In this document: positions 43,701-51,570 of the stretch, in pieces | Numbering within the stretch: the stretch's first letter is position 1 | Layout of the letters: each line of letters starts with the position of its first letter | Source of the DNA: Monodelphis domestica | Taxonomy: Eukaryota; Chordata; Mammalia; Didelphimorphia; Didelphidae | DNA: 64,000 bases | Direction: 5' to 3' | Assembly (NCBI RefSeq): GCF_027887165.1 | Contig: NC_077233.1 | Location: 229,300,872 to 229,364,871, forward strand | Notes under the pieces: model-generated | Database searches by the model: none | What the model was told of the DNA's origin: nothing | Seen by the model: the letters and a program-made list of their open reading frames with translations, nothing else | Program-made: the position numbers and the translations under genes

Positions 43701-45357
43701 GTTTCGTTTCTCCAGATTGGATAAGGTCTGACAAAACCCACAGTCTAATAAACACATTACCCTTATATGGAGCCACATGTAGAAGCTGTTTTAGGACAAC
43801 TAAATCCCAGAATAAGGAAATGAGTTATTTCTCAAAACTTCACTCAAAAAGCATGCCAATGAGCTGCTATTTCCTGAACCTGTAGCTTAAAGCCTACCCA
43901 AATAATAGGCTGAGCAATGGGAATCCAGAAGGAGAAGAAGAGAAAAAGGAATAGAAGAGGTAGCAAGAAGCAGGTTCCAGCAAGGGGTATGTGATGAACC
44001 CCCTGGAAAGGAAAAGAAGGTAGGGAGAAGAAACCATTCAGAAGTAGGACATCTTTTAAGTATCTAATCCAGTACCACCTCCACACCCAAGCCTATACCT
44101 TCAGTGGGTAGCTACCTCTCAACCATCATGTTGGAGCACTGCTGCTGACCCATCTCAAACAGAGACGGGTCTTTAAGTTTTAATTCAAGATCTGTCCATG
44201 ACTTGATGGGCAACCAATCAAGGCTCAATTTTCCTTTATAAAATTAGAAGAAGAAAAAATAGCCTAGCCACCCTCACAATAAAAGAAAGTCCAAGATTTC
44301 AAAGCACCATTGGAATACCATTATAATTATATTTTCAAATTTTCAACTCCTATAATTACCTGAAATAGGTAGAGCTTCTCTGCAAGGCTTTTGGCCAGGT
44401 ATACATCAATCTGAAGAGAGAAACAAAACAAAAGACTTTACCAGGAACACTATGCAAAGGGCCATGACCTACCCCCAAGGTACCATCATTTTGCTTCCTT
44501 CCCTATCTCCCAAGAAGCAGGTACCCATCACCTAGGCTATGACTCAGAGAGGTAAGTTTCTATGGACAGAGGTAGTTCTTTTGCTCCTAAAAAGACCTAA
44601 GGCTCAAATATATACAATTAGCCAACAAGCTTCCTTACAAAACGTCACAAAGACAAACTATTGAAATGGTCCCCTCTGTACTACGTACATCACCTCCCTG
44701 CTAACCTTGGTTGTAGGAGTGTGTGTGTGTGTGATTCTTGAGGATATATTGGGGGATGAGAGGCATCTCCTCCTCTTCAAGGAAGGATAGTCCTAGGTTC
44801 CTGGCCTTATCTCTTGCCTATAAAAACTCATATTAATTGGTTGAAGATGGAGAAGTTAGTGTTTAGGGTTCCTTCCCCAGTTCTTCAAATGTCTTTCTTC
44901 TCCAAGATCCTCCTCTTCAAGGTGCTTAGAAATGATGGTTTCCATTCTCCAAAAAGCCCTAGTTCAACCCTGACAGAAAAGACTAGATTGGCCATAAGGC
45001 AGAGAAAAGAAACTAATACAGTACCCTACACCTAACCTGGCAAGGGCCTTTCCTTTCCTGAGCTCCTTTATACCATACTCTTCCTCATATCCCTGGTTTT
45101 ATACTTACTATTCAAAAACCATTCAATCAACAGAGAAGGGCATGCATCAATACTCTCTATCCATTCCATGACCCTTAAATCCCTCTTCCTATTGGTAATG
45201 GCCCACTACTTCTATCAATCCAAGAGCACTCAGAGACAAAGTAAATGCATAGATAGTGATGGAGGGGTTCACCTTCCAGAAAAAGCTAGGAGGGACCCTC
45301 TATGTACCATTCCCTATTTACCTCCTGTACGACTGGATCATTTTCTTCATTGGCCAT
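22694..45357 (-). CDS. POLR3E: POLR3E, complete coding region in 20 exons
   Basis: Twenty - strand exons with GT/AG borders join in frame into 709 codons (MANEENDPVVQE… to …YLKGTVQS, then TGA), near-identical to human POLR3E (708 residues recalled). RPC5/POLR3E is a nuclear subunit of RNA polymerase III, counterpart of yeast Rpc37. With POLR3D (RPC4) it forms the TFIIF-like heterodimer used in initiation and termination at tRNA, 5S, U6 and other Pol III genes. The N-terminal third (about 1-130) is the part known to pair with RPC4; the animal-specific C-terminal part is known to hold winged-helix modules. Exon 18 encodes an acidic tract (about residues 499-520) preceded by IKEE (K498), a SUMO-type motif. 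Introns are 1 kb or less on average after exon 5, and the ATG exon is separated from the CpG promoter by 7.5 kb. The exon numbers used here count one non-coding first exon. Confidence 0.98.
22860..23370 (+). repeat. Two MIR-like fragments in a POLR3E intron
   Basis: 'gagacctgggttctagtccc' (22887) and 'ggacctgggatcaaattaca' with 'gatgttgggcaagtcattta' (23245-23312) are MIR B-box and core text. The interval 23020-23160 between them has no feature. Confidence 0.6.
23521..23646 (-). CDS. POLR3E: POLR3E exon 20
   Basis: The exon encodes 42 codons, HRQVLLEIFSKNYRVRRNLI, QTRLNQECGEDLSKQEVDKV and LK, a winged-helix segment. The acceptor is catttcag and the donor AAG|gtaata. Confidence 0.97.
24175..24285 (-). 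repeat. MIR-like SINE fragment, reverse
   Basis: 'gacctgcccagagtcacata' and 'ggatttgaatccagttctcc'. Confidence 0.7.
24853..24930 (-). CDS. POLR3E: POLR3E exon 19
   Basis: The exon encodes FPPQTAASPDEQKVFALWES then GDMSDQ. The acceptor used is ctgattag before TTT, because the human protein keeps FPPQ. A second in-frame acceptor (ccccacag) lies 12 bases on and would drop FPPQ. The donor is CAG|gtaaag. Confidence 0.95.
24965..25420 (+). repeat. L2 LINE 3' region
   Basis: 'caggtctgaccatgtcagac', 'gtggctccctatgatttcca', 'ctgcaagaagcctttcctcc' and 'attagactgtgagctctttg' follow L2 order. Confidence 0.7.
26135..26365 (-). repeat. MIR/THER-like SINE, reverse
   Basis: 'ctttacaaatatcttatttg', 'gcaatcctgagaagtagagc', 'tgtcacacagctaagtgtag' and 'ttcctgactccaagca'. 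Confidence 0.85.
26550..26745 (+). repeat. MIR-like SINE
   Basis: 'gccaacttggtatagtggag' and 'acctgaagaaagtgctataa' bracket a decayed MIR body. Confidence 0.5.
27254..27774 (-). CDS. POLR3E: POLR3E exon 18, acidic and winged-helix segment
   Basis: The largest coding exon (521 bases, 173 full codons) runs from acceptor ccttgtag to donor CCT|gtaagt. It encodes a basic helix (KTKQQ-like, with LLLERELQWKKEQLQ), the motif VRIKEEPVSEEEEEDEQ with a long acidic run, a low-complexity Gly/Ala stretch, then the conserved RELRAFVEATFQRQFVLTLS and FSGISDRMLQDTVLAAGCKQ blocks of a winged-helix module. IKEE followed by acidic residues fits a negatively charged SUMO site. Confidence 0.97.
28150..28300 (+). 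repeat. MIR-like SINE
   Basis: 'ctaagttcaagtttctacca', 'ggtttcctcatttgtaaaat'. Confidence 0.65.
28730..28791 (-). CDS. POLR3E: POLR3E exon 17
   Basis: The exon encodes LEKVYSLPKETVPKTAEGQS with split codons at both ends. The acceptor is catttcag and the donor TCAG|gtttgt. It is more diverged than neighbouring exons. Confidence 0.94.
28792..29375 (-). other. POLR3E: POLR3E intron 16, no repeat recognised
   Basis: A C/T-rich stretch (29000-29200) and unique sequence; nothing else seen. Confidence 0.6.
29376..29533 (-). CDS. POLR3E: POLR3E exon 16
   Basis: The exon encodes LCAEDVKDFLEHMAVVRINK, GWEFLLPYDEDFIKKHPDVV and QRQHMLWMGIQA plus two bases. The acceptor is ttcccag and the donor GCTAA|gtaaat. 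Confidence 0.97.
29765..29960 (+). repeat. MIR-like SINE
   Basis: 'tagctatgtgaccctaagca', 'gcctcattttctttacctgc', 'aattgtgaggattacatgat'. Confidence 0.8.
30187..30246 (-). CDS. POLR3E: POLR3E exon 15
   Basis: This 60-base exon encodes MWKFTQSRWVVRKEVATVTK, phase 0 at both ends, between ctcccag and gtaagt. The sequence matches human. Confidence 0.97.
30860..31070 (+). repeat. MIR-like SINE
   Basis: 'ggagtagagtttcagctctg', 'gagcctcagttgtcaatctg', 'aattgctatataaatgttga'. Confidence 0.75.
31118..31262. mobile_element. Short DNA transposon (family C)
   Basis: Opens 'cagggattcttaatctttgg' and closes 'aggttaagaattcctga', an inverted pair. Internal 'accagactgccaaaggggtc' is shared with the copy at 36425. 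Confidence 0.6.
31472..31553 (-). CDS. POLR3E: POLR3E exon 14
   Basis: The exon encodes DILYPKDSSSPHSGVPAEVL then CRGRDFV, identical to what I recall in human. The acceptor is tttggcag and the donor GTT|gtaagt. Confidence 0.97.
31554..32054 (-). other. POLR3E: POLR3E intron 13, no repeat recognised
   Basis: About 500 bases of unique sequence between exons 13 and 14. Confidence 0.6.
32055..32175 (-). CDS. POLR3E: POLR3E exon 13
   Basis: The exon encodes KVMPFANLMSLLGLGTDSTS then VLRCIQQVAMLVQGNWVVK, a winged-helix-like segment. The acceptor is ttgtctcag and the donor AAGAG|gtatat. A Tigger-like transposon lies in the intron before it. Confidence 0.96.
32484..32825. mobile_element. Tigger-like (TcMar) MITE in POLR3E intron 12
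   Basis: The left end 'tagccatccctcactatatc' and the right end, reversed, 'cagtgatccttcacctattg' are imperfect inverted repeats with TA at both borders. 'ggttcacttattgtgactt' and 'tggattttcacctatcatga' are the inner parts of the arms. It has no coding capacity. Confidence 0.75.
32988..33079 (-). CDS. POLR3E: POLR3E exon 12
   Basis: The exon encodes EKPVAPSNVLSMAQLRTLPL then ADQIKILMKN. The acceptor is ccccatag. The donor AATG|gttcgt departs from consensus at +3 and +4 but keeps the +5 G; it is the only place that keeps frame with exon 13. Confidence 0.94.
33190..33234 (-). CDS. POLR3E: POLR3E exon 11
   Basis: A small 45-base exon encodes EYLMMLMPPNVEEE with split Ser and Lys codons. The acceptor is tattcacag and the donor GAGAA|gtgagt. 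Confidence 0.94.
33578..33663 (-). CDS. POLR3E: POLR3E exon 10
   Basis: The exon encodes DSRSEHERQYLLCQGPGISE then NTELIKSP plus two bases. The acceptor is ctcctcag and the donor CCAAG|gtgaga. CQGPGISENTELI differs at several positions from the human CPGSSGVENTELV I recall, so it is one of the looser parts of the protein. Confidence 0.95.
33664..35250 (-). other. POLR3E: POLR3E intron 9
   Basis: An L2-like tail ('tgcttattaataaatgcttt') lies near 34085 and a MIR-like block at 34860-35050 ('ggatcacagattaaggagcc', 'tcagtttgacaaataaagaa'). The rest shows nothing I recognise. Confidence 0.5.
35251..35370 (-). CDS. POLR3E: POLR3E exon 9
   Basis: The exon encodes 40 codons, VRFSRPESEQARQRRVQSYE then FLQKKHAEEPWVHLHYHSLR, phase 0 at both ends. 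The acceptor is attacag and the donor CGG|gtgagg. Confidence 0.97.
35645..35835 (-). repeat. Short SINE, reverse
   Basis: 'tctttatcttctgtcttaga', 'gggctaagtgacttgcccat', 'tccattgagcgacctacag'. Confidence 0.88.
36130..36330 (-). repeat. MIR-like SINE, reverse
   Basis: 'cagctgccatttctatagtg', 'caatcttcaagacaactctg', 'ggaaatgtattcc' and a decayed end. Confidence 0.6.
36425..36872. mobile_element. DNA transposon family C, split by a SINE
   Basis: Opens 'agaggctcttaacctgatat' and closes 'agtttaagaagccctgaact'. Internal 'accagactgccaaaggggtc' equals the 31118 copy. A short SINE sits at 36482-36672. Confidence 0.65.
36482..36672 (+). repeat. Short SINE, nested
   Basis: 'ggggcagttaggtagcacag' head, 'ctgggcaagttacttaaccc', A tail, inside the family C transposon. 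Confidence 0.9.
36987..37036 (-). CDS. POLR3E: POLR3E exon 8
   Basis: This 50-base exon encodes AGDSSQDEAEEDIKQIT, acidic, with DD-V replaced by ED-I relative to the human sequence I recall. The acceptor is ttggcag and the donor ACG|gtacat. Confidence 0.94.
37495..37760 (-). repeat. MIR/THER-like SINE, reverse, well kept
   Basis: 'aaagtgctttacaaatatta', 'tccattttacagatgaggaa', 'gacttgcccagggtcacaga', 'gaacttaggtcttcctgaat'. Confidence 0.92.
37939..38046 (-). CDS. POLR3E: POLR3E exon 7
   Basis: The exon encodes ELHLTPLHGILQLRPSFSYL then DKADAKHREREAANE, a highly conserved block. The acceptor is ctctgccag and the donor GAAG|gtaagc. Confidence 0.97.
38425..38636 (+). repeat. Short SINE with 14-bp target duplication
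   Basis: Head 'ggggcagctgggtagctcag' to 'ggtatgggtttaaaaat'. Perfect flanks aaaaagccaagagc at 38411-38424 and 38637-38650. It lies in POLR3E intron 6. Confidence 0.96.
38864..39070 (-). repeat. Short SINE, reverse, with 15-bp target duplication
   Basis: T-rich start, 'acccttaccttccgtcttgg' to 'gagctacccagttgccccc'. Perfect flanks aataacaaaagttct at 38849-38863 and 39071-39085. It faces the + SINE 227 bases away. Confidence 0.96.
39194..39276 (-). CDS. POLR3E: POLR3E exon 6
   Basis: The exon encodes KLMDKQTFCSSQTTSNTSRY then AAALYRK with split codons at both ends; acceptor atttccag, donor AAAAG|gtgatt. A reverse SINE begins 124 bases downstream in the following intron, facing a forward SINE farther on. 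Confidence 0.96.
39440..39620 (-). repeat. MIR/THER-like SINE, reverse
   Basis: 'tatctcatttggttcttgca', 'acatctccattttacagaag', 'gtccagggttacacatataa'. Confidence 0.8.
39793..39908 (-). CDS. POLR3E: POLR3E exon 5
   Basis: The exon encodes VELEMAIDTMNPNYCRSKGE and then QIALNVDGTCTDETSTYS plus two bases. The acceptor is cacctgcag and the donor CCAC|gtgggt. The frame is fixed by joining to exon 6 (split Thr, Ser in human). Confidence 0.96.
39960..40560 (+). repeat. L1-type LINE 3' end
   Basis: 'aaaccagcaataccactact', 'ctattgcactataagaaatg', 'gaacagaaccaggataacat', 'cacaacatggctaatatgga' match 3951-4500. Confidence 0.75.
41190..41406. mobile_element. Short DNA transposon with GGCAAACC ends
   Basis: Opens 'tgttggcaaacctatgga' and, read from the other end, 'tgagggcaaaccttttagag'. 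About 215 bases, no ORF. A hAT-type origin is likely; an 8-bp target duplication was not clear. Confidence 0.55.
41430..42440 (+). repeat. L2 LINE 3' region with MIR fragment
   Basis: 'ccatggcattcaaggctctc', 'caactcaaatgctttctcct', 'aaagatggggatcacttttt', 'agcacaatgcctggtacaca' follow L2 order. A MIR-like block at about 42105-42185 interrupts it. Confidence 0.7.
42813..42890 (-). CDS. POLR3E: POLR3E exon 4
   Basis: The exon encodes 26 codons, YPVRPASMTYDDIPHLSAKI then KPKQQK, between cttctacag and gtagga. The sequence is essentially invariant against the human protein as I remember it. Confidence 0.97.
42891..44359 (-). other. POLR3E: POLR3E intron 3
   Basis: A + strand MIR-like element at about 43470-43665 ('catgaatcagttctatgacc', 'cctcatatggttattatgag'). 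The rest shows nothing I recognise. Confidence 0.55.
44360..44410 (-). CDS. POLR3E: POLR3E exon 3
   Basis: The exon encodes IDVYLAKSLAEKLYLFQ (17 codons, phase 0 at both ends) between tcttcag and gtaatt. This starts the conserved N-terminal dimerisation region. Confidence 0.96.
45322..45357 (-). CDS. POLR3E: POLR3E exon 2, start codon
   Basis: ATG at 45357 opens MANEENDPVVQE, ending at donor GAG|gtaaat. The human start is MANEEDDPVVQE as I recall. The context is cctagtATGG. Three upstream AG acceptors are possible (ctttttcag, gcccccag, catcctag), so the 5' edge of the exon is unresolved. Confidence 0.93.
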
Positions 45358-45639
45358 ACTAGGATGGACAAACAAAAGTCAGTCCTTCTGGGGGCACAAA
45401 CTGAAAAAGAGGGAAATTGTTTAGCTTTAGGCAGAACTCAGACATTCCTTCCTATTCACTGGTGCCCAACCAAGTCAAATCAATACACATTTATGAAGCT
45501 CTGCTTTATGTATCAGAACTCAATTGTTGGGAGGGGTGATGGGGAAGATACCACAATACTTAAGTATATACCTAATCTTAAGTATATACTATCTTTGCAC
45601 TTAAGTATCTCACAGGCTAGCTAGGGAGACAATGCTCAA

Positions 45640-45824
45640 TCAATAAGCACTGATTAATCTCCTATTATGTGCCAGGCACAAAAATGTAACAGTCCTTGCT
45701 CTCAAGGAGCTTACATTCTTTCAGGGGAAACCACACAAACACATGTAAGTAAATACGAATGGGGCAGGGAGAGGTGACATTGATGGGGAAAGGCCTCATC
45801 AAAGAGGTACACTTGAACTGTTTT
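45640..45824 (+). repeat. Ancient dispersed repeat, family A
   Basis: 'ttatgtgccaggcacaaaaa', 'cttgctctcaaggagcttac', 'gggaaaggcctcatcaaaga'. Confidence 0.55.
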
Positions 45825-45837
45825 AAAGGAAACTAGG

Positions 45838-46762
45838 TAATAAGCACATGAAAAAGTGTTCTAAATCTCTTATAATCAGAGAGATGCAAATCAAAACAAC
45901 TCTGAGGTATCACCCCACACCTAGCAGATTGGCTAACATAACAGCAAAGGAAAGTAGTGAATGCTGGAGGGGATGTGGCAAAGTAGGGACATTAATTCAT
46001 TGCTGGTGGAGTTGTGAATTGATCCAACCATTCTGGAGGGCAATTTGGAACTATGCCCAAAGGGCGATAAAAGACTGTGTGCCCTTTGATCCAGCCATAG
46101 CACTACTGGGCTTGTACCCCAAAGAGATAATAAGGAAAAAGACTTATACAAGAATATTCATAGCTGCACTCTTTGTGGTGGCCAAAAATTGGAAAATGAG
46201 GGGATGCCCTTCAATTGGGGAATGGCTGAACAAATTGTGGTATATGTTGGTGATGGAATACTATTGTGCTAAAAGGAATAATAAAGTGGAGGAATTCCAT
46301 GGAGACTGGAACAACCTCCAGGAAGTGATGCAGAGCGAAAGGAGCAGAACCAGGAAAACATTGTACACAGAGACTGATACATTGTGGTACAATCGAAGGT
46401 AATGGACTTCTCCATTAGTGTCAATGCAATGTCCCTGAACAGTCTGCAGGGATCTAAAAAACACTATCCACAAGCAGAGGATAAACTGTGGGAGTAAAAA
46501 CACCGACGAAAAGCAACTGTTTGACTACAGGGGTGGAGGGGACATGATTGAGGAGAGACTCTAAATGAACACTCTAATGCAAATACCACCAACATGGAAA
46601 TGGGTGTGAATCAAGAACACATGTGATACCCAGTGGAATTGTGTGTCGGCTGTGGGAGAGGTGGAGGGAGGGGGGGAGGGAAGAAAAGAAAATGATCTTT
46701 GTTTCCAATGAATAATGTTTGGAAATGACCAAATAAAAATTAAAAATAAAATAAAATAAAAT
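45838..46762 (+). mobile_element. 5'-truncated L1 LINE with intact ORF2 C-terminus
   Basis: The frame 45848-46402 is open for 184 codons and matches the end of L1 ORF2: [32 protein letters not shown] (the Cys/His C-terminal motif), [46 protein letters not shown] 3' UTR follows with a G-rich purine tract (about 46656-46690) and an (AAAAT)n-type tail. A perfect 13-bp target duplication aaaggaaactagg flanks it (45825-45837 and 46763-46775). It is heavily truncated, unable to move alone, and looks among the youngest LINE insertions here. Confidence 0.93.
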
Positions 46763-46775
46763 AAAGGAAACTAGG

Positions 46776-46945
46776 GATTGAGAGCCAGGCAGTCCTAGGT
46801 TTAAATCTGGCCTCAGATTCTTCCTACCTGTGTGACCCTGGGCAAGTCATTTAACCCCAATTGCCTAGTCCTTACTGCTCTTTTGCTTTGGAACCATAAG
46901 TAGTATCAATTCTGAGACAGAAAATAAGGGTTTTAAGAAAATAAA
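46776..46945 (+). repeat. Marsupial short SINE, 5' end missing
   Basis: It begins at 'gattgagagccaggc' directly after the L1 target duplication and ends 'gagacagaaaataagggttt'. The SINE head is absent, as if the L1 landed at its edge. Confidence 0.8.
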
Positions 46946-47269
46946 ATGTAAACAAAACTAAGGAGCTAAAAAATATATGGATTCTAGGTTCAAGCAACAT
47001 ATTATGCAAAGGCAGGAGATAAGAGGATCACATGTGAGGAACAGGCACTGAGACAGGAGATGGAATATCTCAGGAAGTATACAAAGAACATGGAATATGG
47101 TTAGAAAGGTCACCTGGACCTAGGCTGTAAACAGAGGGCTGCAATTCTATTTAATCCTAAAGGTGACAAGGAGGTACAGGAATTTCTTGAATAGAAGAGA
47201 TACAAACATCAGATCTGTGCTTTAATAAGATTACTTTGATAATTAAAAAGAACCCACGCACATCAAGGT

Positions 47270-47770
47270 ATTTATTAAGCAGCACTTTTAATAGTAGCAA
47301 AAGGTCTGGAAATAGAAGCCTACTAAGTGGAGAACATCTAAGAAAACTGTGGCATGAAAAATGTTATGGTTTATTATGATGTCAGAAGAAATAATGTATG
47401 TGGGCAGTAATGTGGGCTCAGTGGTTAGAAAACAAGGCCTGAAGATGGGAGGTCCTGTGTTCAAATCTAGCCTCAGACAATTCCTAGCTATGTGATCCTG
47501 GGCAACTCACTTAACCCCACTTGCCTAGTTCTTAACATTCTTCTGCCTTGGAACCAATATTTAGTATCACTTCTATAACAGAACGTAAGAATTTTAAAAG
47601 AATTCACAAGAATGGGGAAGCTTATATGAATTAATGCAAGGTGAAGAAGGCAGGACCAGGAAAACAATATACATTATGACTACACTATAAATGGAAATAA
47701 TAAAATGAAACTGAATGCTGTGTAAACATAATAAACAAAGAAGGTCTCAAAGAAAAATGCTATGCCATCA
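47270..47770 (+). repeat. Old L1-type LINE fragment, interrupted by a SINE
   Basis: Phrases such as 'aaaactgtggcatgaaaaat' and 'aggaccaggaaaacaatata' resemble the ORF2 end/3' UTR seen at 39960 and 46200 but are much decayed. Confidence 0.55.
47405..47600 (+). repeat. Marsupial short SINE inside an old LINE
   Basis: The body ('gaagatgggaggtcctgtg', 'ctgggcaactcacttaaccc', 'ttctgccttggaaccaata') interrupts L1-type sequence that resumes at about 47610. Confidence 0.85.
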
Positions 47771-48229
47771 AATGTGATTAATTTTTTGGTTAGTTTTGTT
47801 AAATTGCTTCATCTCCCTTTCTTTTTTATTCTTACAAACTTAGAGGTGGAAGGGCAGAGACAGAGGAACATATTTGGAAATAAAAGTGATACAAAAAAAG
47901 CTAAGATATCATCATTTTTAAAAAGAGGCAAATATGTCACTTTGACAGCTGCAGAGGATGAATTGAAAGGGGACAAAATGTACACACATACTTCCCCACC
48001 CCAACCTATCCTTCAAGATCCAGCTCAAATTCTTCATTGTCTTTGATTCTTTCCCAGCTGGATTTTTTCTTCCTCAGATGATGTCATAGAACACTGAAAC
48101 TCCCCAAAATGTACGTGTCCTAATTTAGTAGTTCTATTAAAGCCCTGCTCTGGTGCCTTGTTATGTCACAAATGTCATCCTGAGTTTTCAAAGGTTAAGC
48201 AAAAACTTTGGAAAGTTTCACCTTGTTGT

Positions 48230-50220
48230 GAGTGCAAGTGCAATATGTCATGATTTGACCCCTTGACCCAAAGAGCCTGCTGCTGAGCTTATAGCCCAAA
48301 GAGATCAAAGACACAATAAAAGATCACATATAAATTCATATTTGTATATTCATATTCATAATGGTATTCTCTGTATTAACAAAAAAAAACTGAGTGTGTA
48401 ACAATTAGGGAAAGTTTGAACAAATTGAAGTATATGAATGTAATAGGATAGTTCTCCATCAGTCCAAATGACAAATATAAGGAAATCAAGAGAAACACAG
48501 AAAGGGAAAACAATACAAAATGATTGTATCCCTTGAAATTATCTTCAAAAAATTTTCAAGACATCTCTCTGTCAAGGGTCTGATATCCAAGATATACAAA
48601 GAATTAACACTGGCCATTCCTCATGCCTAGAATGCACCTGCTCTTCACCCCTCTCTTGGTCTTACAGAATTCCTCTCTTCATTTGAAATGTAACTCAAGA
48701 ACTAACTTCCAAATAAAGCCTTTCCTCTCAACCATTAATATTCTCCCTCCCAAACTACCTTATATTTAACTACTTTGTATTTATTCTTTTTATATTTATA
48801 CTGTATACATGTGTGTGTACTAGTGGCTTCCTCTTCAGAGTAAAGATTGTTTCATTCTTTGTATTTGTATCTTCAATAACTGGTACGTAGTAAGCGTTTA
48901 ACAAATTGCTTGATTGTGGATTAACAATTTTCAAAAGAAAAATTACAAATTATTAACCACCACATCAAGGATTTCTCCAAACCACTAATATTAAGAAAAT
49001 ACAAATCAAAACAACTCTGAGATTTCAAATTATACTCAGCAAATTGGCAAAGAAGACAAAAGACGGAAAATAAGTCAATGTTGGAGAGGCTGCAGAAAGC
49101 TAGGAATACTAATATACTGTTGATAAAGCTATAGATTGGTTTAATCATTCCAAGAAGCAATCTGGAATCACGCAAATAAAATGACTAAAATGTCCATACC
49201 TTTTGCCACAAAGAATCCACTCCTAAGCAAAGACCCAAAGGAAGTCACTGACAAAAAGGTTCTATACACTCCAAAATATTTATATGCATGTTTTCGTGAT
49301 CTCAAAGAATTGAAACTAAGTTGGTACTGATCAATGGGTAGTAATTAAATTATGATACAATAATGTATTGAACATTACTGTGTTATAAGGATCAACAAAT
49401 ATGACCAAGAAAAGGCCAGAAAGACTTAAGTGAACTGATACAGAGTGAAATGAGCAAAGCCTGGAAAACAAGATACACAATTACTACAACCACAACTATA
49501 AATGTAAGGAATGATCATCATAAAACAATAGCAACAGAATGTTATGAAATTATAATGACCAAGCTTGGCCCCAGAAAACAAATGAGAAGATTCCTCTCTT
49601 CATCCCTTTTAGGATAAAGGAAAAGCTGCATATAACATCAAGAGTCTTTAAAGTGGCAATTTGTTTTGTTCATTTTTTTCTCCTTTTTTTCCTTTTCCTC
49701 TTTCTCATCCTTACCCTTTCCTTTATTCTTTGTTATTAAGGATCTCTCTGGAATCGGGGAGGAGAGAAGCAGCGTAAATATTAATGACGTAAAAACAAAA
49801 GATATCAATAAAAATCTATTACTATGTACATCTTTCACCTGAGATTTCAATGCTAAGTACATACTCCAAAGATGTCAATGATAATAAGATAGCTCCCACA
49901 TTCACCAAAATATTTATAGAAGCATTTTTTTGCAGTAGCAAAAAACTGGAAACAAAGAAGATGCCCTTCCATTGAGGAAGATCTAAAACAAGGTGTAGTA
50001 CATCAATATGACAGAATAATACTGTATTTGAAGAAACAATAAATAATATGAATACAGAGAAGCATGGGAATATTTATAGGAACTAATGCAAAGTAATATA
50101 AACAGAACTAAAGAAATAAATGTCAGTGTGAAAGAATGACTGAAATTGAATGCCATGAAATTATAATAACTAAACTTTCCTCCCCAAAATAGATAAGAAT
50201 GCAGTTCTCTTCCTTCTTTG
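48230..50220 (+). repeat. Cluster of decayed L1-type fragments
   Basis: The L1 ORF2-like phrase 'ggtctgatatccaagatata' (about 48580) is followed, after an L2 insertion (48612-48915), by 'aaatcaaaacaactctgaga' and related text (48990-49540), then a second partial copy (49850-50180). Order and strand are consistent with one or two old insertions. Confidence 0.65.
48612..48915 (+). repeat. L2 3' end inside an L1 fragment
   Basis: 'cattcctcatgcctagaatg', 'aaataaagcctttcctctca' and a terminal '…gtagtaagcgtttaacaaat' follow the L2 3'-end order. L1 sequence lies on both sides, yet L2 is the older family, so exact nesting needs alignment. Confidence 0.6.
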
Positions 50221-50797
50221 AAGAGGTGGGGAACAATAGGTGTGAAGTCCTATACATCAGGTGATACTTGGTTGATGAGTTGGTTAGTCTTGCAAGGATT
50301 TTTTCCTTTCAATCTTGGAGTTGGATAAGAGTTGAAGAAGTCCACCTCCCTCTTTCCTTTGGAAAAATGGGAGACTAGGGGTGCAAAATGTTAGGGATGT
50401 GAAGGATAGGAAGCTATATTTGGAAATGGCTGTGGAATGGAAATTAATAGAAAGAGAGGGGTTTTATTGTTGGTTTCTAAAGAAGCAAGCTATCTAAGTT
50501 TTGAAAGGCAGATCACCAGGATGACTGTATGATGATGAACTTTTTTGACCCCATATCAACCCAGAGAGGTTATAAATCTGTGCTGAGGTAGAGGGAATAT
50601 CTATATAGAAAAAAAAAATCATCTCACTGAAATATCTATGAACAGATCTCATCATCAGAGACCTTGCCTTTTTTCTCCATCAGTGACTAGGAAAGAATCC
50701 TCTTTTTAATTTTTCTTTCCCTTTCTTTTTCCCTTCCTAACCTCATGAATACCCTGTCTCAAAGAGTCAGAGGAAAGCCTGGAGAGCACATACCTAC

Positions 50798-50877
50798 CTG
50801 CCCAGGTGGGCAGATGGGGGTTTGCTCAGGGAGCAGTACAGCAATAGCCAGGTTCCCTACTCAACTGTCAGTACCAA
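50798..50877 (-). other. POLR3E: Candidate extra non-coding exon of POLR3E
   Basis: On the - strand a long pyrimidine tract and cttttctttcag precede 80 bases that end in GGGCAG|gtaggt. The 80 bases carry no long ORF, and the element lies between exon 1 and the ATG exon. I have no memory of a matching human exon, so this rests on splice-site quality alone. Confidence 0.3.
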
Positions 50878-51570
50878 CTGAAAGAAAAAGAGACAGGAAG
50901 AATAAAAAAAATTAAAAAAAAAAAAGAAAAATTGAACATCCTGGAACTGATAGAAATTCCTATCTAAGGTCATTGTCCTTCTAATCTGGCTCTCCAGTCA
51001 TCTATCTTAGATACAGATAAGTAATTAAACCAAGCCAATTCTAAATTACCATGAAGAATCCACTCAGAGAATGTGCATGATACTAAACCTGGAGCAAGCT
51101 AAGGTTTAGTGATGCTGAGATCTCAAGAGAGGAAGTATACCTACTCCCTGCTATTCCCATAAAAGCCAGGAATCCAGAGTTGAGGTCGGATTATCGATTT
51201 TCTTGCCCTGGTCTCCCCTCTCAACTAAAATGCTGTGCTATGGAGGGTAAAGAAAGGGAAACTTGTGCTATTATTCCATATTCCAAAAACAGAAAAATAT
51301 TTTTAAGAATTCATCAAAATTTAAATGGGCCCAAGGAACTAAAGTAGTCTGTAATCCCAAACTTAGAGATTGGGCAAAAACAGCCCTTGAGGTTTCAGAA
51401 AGGTTATGTGCATGTATTTTGGTGTGAGAAGCTAGAAATGGTGAAGTCATAAGTTACACTGTGCTCCAAAGAAGCAGCCTCAGTCCTGCTGAGCAGATGA
51501 AAGGCATCAATCACAAATGCACATAAGTTCAAAAAGGAAATAGTAATGGCAAATGGAAAGAATCAAGAGT

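Noticed and set aside
45933-46503. - strand frames opposite the L1
   Set aside because: They are shadows of the L1 ORF2 end on the + strand.
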